From an uncultured Candidatus Melainabacteria bacterium (GTDB lineage Bacteria; Cyanobacteriota; Vampirovibrionia; Gastranaerophilales; Gastranaerophilaceae): a DNA stretch of 5,211 nt. The notes below the pieces were generated by a model. That model saw nothing but the letters and a program-made list of their open reading frames with translations, did no database searches and was not told where the DNA came from. The first letter of the stretch is position 1; each line of letters begins with the position of its first letter. The position numbers were made by a program, and so were the translations under genes. The stretch covers positions 1-5,211 of the forward strand of contig CAKVMU010000129.1 of NCBI GenBank assembly GCA_934773085.1, written 5' to 3'. Of the stretch, positions 1 through 5,211 are shown piece after piece.

Positions 1-73
1 TTTTCAGGGTGCAGACGGCTCCGCTCGAAAAACCTGCTCGTGTCGCTCTATCGCAACACATTCAGACCTCTCC

Positions 74-89
74 CGAATTTGTAAATTCG
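74..89. repeat. Short palindrome, CGAATTT arms
   Basis: CGAATTT (74-80) and AAATTCG (83-89) are exact inverted copies separated by two bases. In RNA this gives a 6-bp stem with a 4-base loop. No T-run follows on either strand, so it does not look like a terminator. It lies 24 bases before the stronger GC-rich inverted repeat, so the two may belong to one structured element. Confidence 0.5.
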
Positions 90-113
90 CAAAATGCTCA
101 TTAACAAATTCTT

Positions 114-148
114 CCCTCCCCGCATTTCGCATTGCTTCCCGGGGAGGG
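114..148. repeat. GC-rich inverted repeat, 9-bp arms
   Basis: CCCTCCCCG (114-122) is an exact reverse complement of CGGGGAGGG (140-148), with a 17-base spacer. After a one-base bulge at 149, TT (112-113) can also pair with AA (150-151). A stem this GC-rich stands out in an AT-rich region. No T-tract follows on the plus strand, and only scattered Ts follow on the minus strand, so a standard intrinsic terminator is not supported. It could be part of a repetitive intergenic element or a structured RNA. Confidence 0.6.
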
Positions 149-190
149 GAAACTCGTCATTACATCCCCATATAGGTTGTAAATCGGGAA

Positions 191-316
191 TTACCCCAAC
201 AATAACTTTTCAAAGTGCATATCGCCAGTATAACTTACATTGACACCTTTTTCAAGTAGCAACATTGCACCATTTGAGTCCAAAATTGAATTATTAGTTT
301 TTGTTAAGCATCCAAT
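191..316 (-). pseudogene. Possible C-terminal gene remnant, 41 codons
   Basis: On the minus strand a frame opens after a TGA at 317-319 and runs 41 codons to TAA at 191-193. It has protein-like content, including the stretch GAMLLLEKGVNVSYTGD and an ending MHFEKLLLG. There is no ATG near its beginning, and neither the internal ATG (263-265) nor a TTG (281-283) has a ribosome binding site. LLLEKGVNV faintly resembles the helix-turn of ankyrin repeats, but this is too short to assign. It lies 19 bases downstream of the flavin reductase stop on the same strand. It may be the tail of a decayed gene or a chance frame; I do not recognise the family. Confidence 0.25.
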
Positions 317-320
317 TCAA
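286..320 (-). terminator. Weak candidate terminator after the flavin reductase
   Basis: On the minus strand, starting 15 bases past the flavin reductase stop, TTGAATT (320-314) can pair with AATTCAA (292-286), followed by TTTT (285-282). The stem is only A/T-rich (7 bp, perhaps 8 with a G-U pair) and the loop is 21 bases, so it would be weak. It is the best placed terminator-like structure for the rsmA operon, but such repeats arise by chance in AT-rich DNA. Confidence 0.22.
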
Positions 321-335
321 CTCAGCCAAACCTAC

Positions 336-938
336 CTATATCTTCTCAAAATCTGCAGCGCCGTGTTTGCACACAGGGCAAACATAATCCGCAGGCAAAT
401 TTTCACTCTCATAAATATATCCGCAAATTTTGCATCGCCAACCCTTTTTTGCAGTTTCTTGAGGTTGAGGTTTTATATATTTTTGATAATAATCATATGT
501 TGCAGTTGGCAAATCAGACAAAACTTCGCAATCTACCATTTGCGCAATGAACAAGAGATGGCTTCCCAAATCCATTTCGTGCTGAACATACAAAGACATC
601 CATGCGTTTGTATTTTTTGTCACATACAAAACCCCATTCGGAGTTCTTTTTGTATCATAAAAACCATCAAACTTATCGACATCACGACCGCTCTGAAACC
701 CAAAACGTTTGAACAAATCGAACTGAGCGCCTTCAGATAAAACAGAAACATTTAGTTTGCGTGTGCGTTGAACCATGCCGGTTGTATAATTCCGTTTATT
801 CACCGCTATTGCAAGCTGGCATGGGTCAGAAGTTACCTGATTAACTGTGTTAATAATACAACCGTTGTCTTTATCCTCTTCGTTTGCGGTCAAGACATAA
901 AGCCCGTAACCGATTTTAAATAAAGCTTTTGTATCCAT
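336..938 (-). CDS. Flavin reductase-rubredoxin fusion protein
   Basis: A 200-residue cytoplasmic redox protein. Residues 1 to about 155 match the FMN-binding flavin reductase-like domain (start FKIGYGLYVLTA; NTVNQVTSDP near 31-39; GLYVLTA and YTTGM regions typical of the family). After a short linker (about 157-165, PQPQETAKK) comes a rubredoxin domain with iron ligands Cys169, Cys172, Cys187 and Cys190 (CKICGY and CPVC). In characterised relatives (high molecular weight rubredoxin type) the flavin domain takes electrons from NAD(P)H and the rubredoxin passes them to flavodiiron proteins or similar enzymes that remove O2 or NO. The rubredoxin is a short form, with only 14 residues between the two Cys pairs. 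It is the second gene of an operon after rsmA, 8 bases apart, with a Shine-Dalgarno site that touches the rsmA stop. The electron acceptor is not in the window, so the exact role is inferred. Confidence 0.9.
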   Translation of the reverse strand: MDTKALFKIGYGLYVLTANEEDKDNGCIINTVNQVTSDPCQLAIAVNKRNYTTGMVQRTRKLNVSVLSEGAQFDLFKRFGFQSGRDVDKFDGFYDTKRTPNGVLYVTKNTNAWMSLYVQHEMDLGSHLLFIAQMVDCEVLSDLPTATYDYYQKYIKPQPQETAKKGWRCKICGYIYESENLPADYVCPVCKHGAADFEKI

Positions 939-940
939 TG

Positions 941-946
941 TCCCTC
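941..946 (-). promoter_or_regulatory. Ribosome binding site of the flavin reductase-rubredoxin gene
   Basis: GAGGGA on the minus strand (946-941) sits directly after the rsmA stop codon (949-947) and only a few bases before the ATG at 938-936. The close placement fixes this start and suggests translational coupling to rsmA. Confidence 0.65.
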
Positions 947-1780
947 TTACTTTAAAAGTTCTGAAAGTTCACCTAATTGCGCAATAGAAAGTTTTTCGCC
1001 TCTGATATTTTCGTCCAATCCCATTTTTGAGATAGCGTTTGTAATTTTTTCTCGCTCAAACCCTGCAGCCAATAAACAGTTTTTAAGAGTTTTACGTCTT
1101 TGAGAAAACGCTGCTTTAATAGTTTTTCTAAAATGAGAATAGTCACTAAGTTCCAGAAGAGGCTCTTTTCTGACTTTCATATAGACAAGCGCCGAATTAA
1201 CTTTTGGCGCAGGATAGAATGATTTTCTGCCCACAAGTCGAATTATCGAGCAATCTGCCCAGAATTGCGAGAGAATTGTCAACAACCCATATTGTTTGGA
1301 TGGACTTTTTTCAGTTGCAATAATTCGTCTTGCAACCTCTTCCTGAACCATCAATATAATATCCGTCACTTTTGCACGATTTTTGTTTACTAAATCATCA
1401 ATTTCACCCAACAGATGGGCAATAATCGGTGAGGTTATATAATATGGAATATTTGCAACAACCTTTATTTCACCTTCGCAAAGTTCAGACAAATCCGTTT
1501 TCAAAATATCTTGATGAATAATCTCAAGATTATCCGCTTCAAGTTTTTGAATCTCCTTGACCGCATCTTCATCCAACTCTACAGCAATGACTTTTCCTGC
1601 TTTTTTGATAAGCTGTTCAGTTACAAATCCGGCTCCCGGACCAATTTCAAGAACTGTGTCCTCTTTTGTCAGATTCGCAAATTCAATAATGTCACCGATT
1701 ACGTCCGGATTTATTAAAAAATTCTGACCTAATCTTTTCTTTGTTCTAAAAAATTTTGCTCTTTGTAAATAATCCACCAT
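947..1780 (-). CDS. rsmA: 16S rRNA (adenine1518-N6/adenine1519-N6)-dimethyltransferase
   Basis: RsmA (KsgA) uses S-adenosylmethionine to dimethylate two adjacent adenines in the 3'-terminal hairpin of 16S rRNA, a late step in small-subunit assembly. The 277-residue length is normal. Diagnostic motifs are KRLGQNFL (15-22), the SAM-binding motif I EIGPGAG (45-51), the acidic VELD (67-70) that follows it, the catalytic NIPYY (110-114, form N-[IL]-P-Y), FYPAPKV (188-194) and AFSQRRKTLKN (224-234). The ATG at 1780-1778 puts KRLGQNFL at the usual distance from the N-terminus, and no other Met lies near. There is no Shine-Dalgarno site upstream; instead a promoter -10 box lies immediately before the ATG, so the transcript may be leaderless. 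The gene is first in an operon with the flavin reductase-rubredoxin gene and diverges from the glutamate-cysteine ligase gene. Identification is secure. Confidence 0.97.
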   Translation of the reverse strand: MVDYLQRAKFFRTKKRLGQNFLINPDVIGDIIEFANLTKEDTVLEIGPGAGFVTEQLIKKAGKVIAVELDEDAVKEIQKLEADNLEIIHQDILKTDLSELCEGEIKVVANIPYYITSPIIAHLLGEIDDLVNKNRAKVTDIILMVQEEVARRIIATEKSPSKQYGLLTILSQFWADCSIIRLVGRKSFYPAPKVNSALVYMKVRKEPLLELSDYSHFRKTIKAAFSQRRKTLKNCLLAAGFEREKITNAISKMGLDENIRGEKLSIAQLGELSELLK

Positions 1781-1784
1781 GATA

Positions 1785-1814
1785 TTTATAATAATACAAA
1801 CAGCTAAATGTCAA
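1785..1814 (-). promoter_or_regulatory. Sigma-70-type promoter of rsmA, almost touching the ATG
   Basis: On the minus strand a perfect TTGACA (1814-1809) is followed after 18 bases by TATAAA (1790-1785), which ends only four bases before the rsmA ATG. A TATTAT with a 15-base spacer overlaps it. Transcription would begin at or within the start codon with the first choice, or at about the A of the ATG with the second. No ribosome binding site exists between promoter and gene, which fits a leaderless mRNA. Confidence 0.6.
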
Positions 1815-1841
1815 AACTCATGTTCTGAGGTAAAACGAAAG

Positions 1842-1870
1842 ATGAAAAGAAAGAGCTTTTCAGATATAAT
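1842..1870 (+). promoter_or_regulatory. Promoter of the glutamate-cysteine ligase gene
   Basis: A perfect TATAAT (1865-1870) is preceded at 17 bases by ATGAAA (1842-1847), which matches four of six positions of the -35 consensus. The start of transcription would be near 1877, giving a leader of only about 12 bases that begins around the Shine-Dalgarno site. The spacer contains an inverted repeat (1844-1861), listed separately. It diverges from the rsmA promoter; the two -35 boxes are about 28 bases apart. Confidence 0.6.
1844..1861. repeat. Dyad in the promoter spacer, possible operator
   Basis: GAAAAG (1844-1849) and CTTTTC (1856-1861) form an inverted repeat of 6-bp arms around a 6-base centre. 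It overlaps the weak -35 box and fills most of the spacer of the plus-strand promoter, the position expected for a repressor site. The sequence is low in complexity, so chance is quite possible. Confidence 0.3.
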
Positions 1871-1876
1871 CAGAAT

Positions 1877-1882
1877 AAGGAG
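1877..1882 (+). promoter_or_regulatory. Strong ribosome binding site before a GTG start
   Basis: AAGGAG lies six bases before GTG at 1889-1891. It decides the start of the ligase gene even though the codon is not ATG. Confidence 0.8.
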
Positions 1883-1888
1883 AAAATC

Positions 1889-3150
1889 GTGAATTATTGC
1901 GGAGTTAAAACAGAGGAAAAACTTGAATACAGCCAACTATTAGATGAGTTTTTGCTTGGCTGTAAGACAGAGCAAAAAATGGGGATGGAATATGAGAGAA
2001 TTCCTGTTTCAATGTTTGGCGGTGAAGTTATTCCTTATGAGGGTGATTTCGGAATCTGTGAGCTCTTAAGAGAATTTGCAAAAATTGATAATTGGGATTA
2101 TATTCTGGATGGCGAAAATATAATCGGCTTAAAAAAGCTTCACGACACAATTACGCTCGAACCAGGTTGCCAATTAGAATTAAGTCTTGAACCTCAAACA
2201 TTTATCAAAGATTTAAAAAATAGAATTGAAGAAATTGATAACATTTTAAAACCTATTCTTGAAGAATTTGACATCAAGCTTTTAAATGTGGGAGTTTCTC
2301 CGAAAACAACTTACAAAAATATAAAACTTATCCCTAAAAAAAGATACCATTTGATGGCAAATTATCTCTGGGGAATACTTTCGGATGTAATGATGAGAGA
2401 AACCGCAGGAATTCAAGTCGGAATTGATTACAAATCCGAAGAAGATGCGATGAAAAAATTTCGACTAGCCAACATGATGATGCCATTTGCGACTGCGATG
2501 TATGCAAATTCCCGTATCCGAGGCGGTGTGGATACCGGATACAAATCATTCCGAGCTCTGGCTTGGTTAAATACTGATAATGAACGATGCGGATTCGCAA
2601 CAAAGTTTGACCGTGATATGGGATTCCGTGATTACGTCAATATATTGCTGGATACTCCGATGATTTTCATTAATCGTGAAAACAAATGCGTAAGCCTTAA
2701 TGGACGACTAACTTTTAAACAGTATATGCAAAATGGGTTTGAAGGGTTTTCTGCCTCAATGGAAGACTGGAAACTGCATTCCAACTTGTATTTTCCGGAA
2801 GTCAGACTCAGAAACTTTATTGAAATCCGAAATCACGATTGTGTCGGAGGCGGGTTGGAATATTCAATTCCTGCACTATACAAAGGTATAATGTACTCAA
2901 AATCTGCATTTGAAGAAGTTGAAGAGTTGCTTGGCAAGTTTACTGCAAATGAGATTCGTGAGTTACGATATAATGTTGCACGCTCTGCAATTCATTCAAA
3001 AGTAGGAAAAGCTCCGATTCTAAGTGTTTGTAAAGAACTTGCCGAAATTGCTTACTATACCCTCAAAACACAAGGTGACAGCGAAGAAGAGTTCCTGATT
3101 CCTCTTATGGAAATGCTTAAAAAGGGAAAATGTCCTGCTGACTTTTGCGG

Positions 3151-3154
<4 letters not shown>
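1889..3154 (+). CDS. Glutamate-cysteine ligase, GCS2 family
   Basis: A 421-residue ATP-dependent ligase expected to join L-glutamate and L-cysteine into gamma-glutamylcysteine, the first step of glutathione synthesis, in the cytoplasm. Motifs fit the plant/proteobacterial GSH1 and EgtA branch of GCS2: GMEYER (32-37), the signature ITLEPGCQLELSLEP (88-102), RYHLM (152-156), MRETAGIQVGIDYKSEED (169-186), TGYKSFRALAW (216-226) and FPEVRLRNFIEIRNHD (302-317). Glu34, Glu36, Glu91 and Glu97 lie in the expected metal/substrate-binding positions. One oddity is Cys94, where the family signature usually has a second Gly (EPGGQ). The GTG start is set by AAGGAG six bases upstream. No gshB or ergothioneine gene is visible, so the final thiol may be gamma-glutamylcysteine itself, glutathione, or another compound. 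It has its own promoter, and its stop codon overlaps the atpD promoter. Family call is firm; the exact substrate is inferred, hence no symbol given. Confidence 0.9.
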
Positions 3155-4612
<1,458 letters not shown>

Positions 4613-4651
4613 GTTGAACAAGATTGTGAAATACTTGTAGTTCCACTCAAA

Positions 4652-4702
4652 GGAGCACTTATAGTTGAAAAGTAAATCTTGTAAAAAGGCGAGATGTGCT
4701 CC
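4652..4702 (+). promoter_or_regulatory. Inverted repeat able to cover the upstream Shine-Dalgarno site
   Basis: GGAGCAC (4652-4658) is the reverse complement of GTGCTCC (4696-4702), with 37 bases between. In mRNA the stem would mask the core of the first Shine-Dalgarno site and the GTG at 4696, and leave the atpC Shine-Dalgarno site (4706-4711) just outside. Seven pairs over such a loop can occur by chance, so the regulatory reading is inference. Confidence 0.35.
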
Positions 4703-4715
4703 GCTCAAAGGTTAA
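4665..4715 (+). CDS. Possible 16-codon leader ORF before atpC
   Basis: A TTG codon at 4665 lies nine bases after AAAGGAG (4649-4655), the best Shine-Dalgarno match in the gap, and opens a frame of 16 codons ending in TAA at 4713-4715. The peptide would be MKSKSCKKARCAPLKG, with six basic residues and two cysteines. Its stop is four bases before the atpC ATG, a spacing suited to translational coupling. It could be a leader peptide tuning epsilon synthesis. Against it: the start codon is weak, the frame is short, and the whole segment may simply be a duplicated leader. Confidence 0.2.
   Translation: MKSKSCKKARCAPLKG
4706..4711 (+). promoter_or_regulatory. Ribosome binding site that decides the atpC start
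   Basis: CAAAGG ends eight bases before ATG 4720-4722. An in-frame GTG at 4696, with AAGG six bases upstream (4686-4689), is the alternative and would add eight residues (MLRSKVKK). Confidence 0.6.
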
Positions 4716-4719
4716 AAAA

Positions 4720-5112
4720 ATGAAGCTAAAAATTATTACACACGAGAGAATAGTTTTTGAAGGTGAGGTTGATGAACTCACTATTCAAACCACAAACGGA
4801 CAAATGGGCATTTTGCAAGACCACATACCGGTAACAACGGTGCTTGATATTGGTGTTACAAAGGCAAAAATCAACGGTGCTGACCATTATTTTGCTACTA
4901 TGGGCGGTATTTTTCAGTTCAAAGATAATAACGCAACTATCTTGACTGATGTTTGCGAAGACGGTTGTGATATTGATGTAACCAGAGCGAATGCAGCTAA
5001 GAATCGTGCTGAAGCAAGATTGGCTGATAATGCTGCGAAAATCGATACACAAAGAGCACAAGCAGCTCTTGCCCGCTCTCTTGCGAGACTGAAAGCTGCG
5101 CTTAATAAGTAA
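4720..5112 (+). CDS. atpC: F-type ATP synthase subunit epsilon
   Basis: Epsilon sits with gamma in the central stalk of F1 and, in many bacteria, restrains ATP hydrolysis through its C-terminal helices. The 130-residue protein has the N-terminal beta-sandwich (about 1-84; KIITHERIVFEGEVDELTI, then NGQMGILQDHIPV near 26-38, and GGIFQF) and an Ala-rich helical hairpin (about 88-130; RANAAKNRAEARL and RAQAALARSLARLKAAL). ATG 4720 is preferred over the GTG at 4696 because it puts the first strand at the usual distance from the N-terminus and has CAAAGG at good spacing. It follows atpD on the same strand after an unusually structured 107-base gap. Cys and Asp in the EDGCDIDV segment are not conserved features that I recognise. 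Identification is secure; the start is fairly sure. Confidence 0.95.
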   Translation: MKLKIITHERIVFEGEVDELTIQTTNGQMGILQDHIPVTTVLDIGVTKAKINGADHYFATMGGIFQFKDNNATILTDVCEDGCDIDVTRANAAKNRAEARLADNAAKIDTQRAQAALARSLARLKAALNK

Positions 5113-5211
5113 TCTTGATTAAATCCCTTGTTTGTTCTACCATTGCCATGTAAGAATTACATGAAGAAAGTGGCGATAGCTCTAAGAGCAACAAGCCGGA
5201 GTGATGTGCCC
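5113..5211. other. Right-edge segment with hairpins and short open frames
   Basis: No complete gene fits here. On the plus strand ATG 5161-5163 opens MKKVAIALRATSRSDVP to the window edge, with no good ribosome binding site and the ATG inside a palindrome; the same frame is open back to about 5119. On the minus strand a frame of at least 35 codons runs in from the right edge and stops at TAA 5104-5102, overlapping the atpC end by 11 bases. The last 45 bases are richer in GC than the genes. No intrinsic terminator with a T-run is seen after atpC. It may be the edge of a repeat, a structured RNA or a partial gene. Confidence 0.35.
5142..5177. repeat. Nested inverted repeats after atpC
   Basis: CATGTAA (5147-5153) and TTACATG (5157-5163) are exact inverted copies with a 3-base centre. 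Around them, ATTGCCA (5142-5148) can pair with TGGCGAT (5171-5177) as RNA with one G-U pair. The two stems share two bases, so they would compete or trim at the junction. Immediately beyond, GCTCT-A-AGAGC (5179-5189) is a third dyad. Confidence 0.5.

Larger units (their letters stand above)
1..335. other. Gene-poor region with GC-rich inverted repeats and a gene remnant
   Basis: No convincing intact gene lies here. The left half (about 1-150) is visibly richer in GC than the genes to the right and carries two clear inverted repeats (74-89 and 114-148). Positions 12-60 are built from repeated GCTC-type words. The right half returns to AT-rich sequence and holds a short minus-strand frame (191-316) listed separately. 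The plus-strand frame starting at 240 runs antisense to the flavin reductase and is a shadow. The composition shift suggests an inserted or repetitive intergenic element, but this is inference; the element would continue to the left of the window. Confidence 0.5.

Noticed and set aside
18..26. GCTCCGCTC shared between 18-26 and 4698-4706 as a repeat family
   Set aside because: A single 9-base match is expected by chance in a 5-kb window; the flanks do not align.
240..740. Plus-strand frame of 166 codons
   Set aside because: It lies antisense across most of the flavin reductase-rubredoxin gene, has no ribosome binding site and a protein composition unlike a real gene.
1511..1717. Plus-strand frame inside rsmA
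   Set aside because: Antisense to the conserved SAM-binding region of rsmA; a shadow frame.
2334..2603. Minus-strand frame inside the ligase gene
   Set aside because: Antisense to conserved GCS2 motifs, with no promoter or ribosome binding site.
4696..4719. GTG at 4696 as the atpC start
   Set aside because: Possible, with AAGG upstream, but ATG 4720 has good spacing from CAAAGG and gives the usual epsilon N-terminus.
4726..5061. Minus-strand frame inside atpC
   Set aside because: Antisense to atpC and without start signals.
5110..5121. TAATC-TT-GATTA dyad at the atpC stop as a terminator
   Set aside because: The stem is short and AT-only, the loop is two bases, and no T-run follows.

Overview
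The window is AT-rich bacterial chromosomal DNA with clear Shine-Dalgarno sites and sigma-70-type promoters. Five genes are well supported. On the minus strand are rsmA/ksgA (16S rRNA dimethyladenosine methyltransferase) and, just downstream, a flavin reductase-rubredoxin fusion. On the plus strand are a GCS2-family glutamate-cysteine ligase, atpD (F1 beta) and atpC (F1 epsilon). Having atpD-atpC as its own unit, with a promoter in front of atpD and no further atp gene seen before the window ends, resembles the detached beta-epsilon cluster of Cyanobacteria. Together with the AT-rich base composition and the anaerobe-type flavin reductase-rubredoxin, this suggests, without proving it, a non-photosynthetic relative of Cyanobacteria (Melainabacteria/Gastranaerophilales type). 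Other AT-rich anaerobes are possible.

Layout. Positions 1-335 hold no convincing gene. The far left is locally GC-rich with strong inverted repeats (74-89 and 114-148), and 191-316 carries a short minus-strand reading frame that looks like a gene remnant. Positions 336-1780 are a two-gene minus-strand operon (rsmA then the flavin reductase-rubredoxin) separated by 8 bases. Positions 1781-1888 are a divergent promoter region. The rsmA promoter lies so close to its ATG that the message may be leaderless. The plus-strand promoter has an 18-base dyad in its spacer. The ligase gene ends at 3154, and the atpD promoter overlaps its stop codon.

The most unusual part is the 107-base gap between atpD and atpC (4613-4719). 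It looks like an imperfect tandem duplication of the atpC leader. It contains two Shine-Dalgarno copies, a possible 16-codon leader ORF starting at TTG, and a 7-bp inverted repeat that would cover the upstream Shine-Dalgarno site. This could help set the epsilon:beta ratio. The last 99 bases (5113-5211) contain nested hairpins and short frames open to the edge on both strands, of unresolved nature.

Functionally, AtpD and AtpC are the catalytic and regulatory parts of F1. The ligase makes gamma-glutamylcysteine, a redox thiol or precursor, and the flavin reductase-rubredoxin passes NAD(P)H electrons to oxygen- or NO-detoxifying partners. The window is mostly housekeeping and redox genes. I see no clear new defence or mobile system; the candidates for novelty are the atpC leader and the two edge regions.
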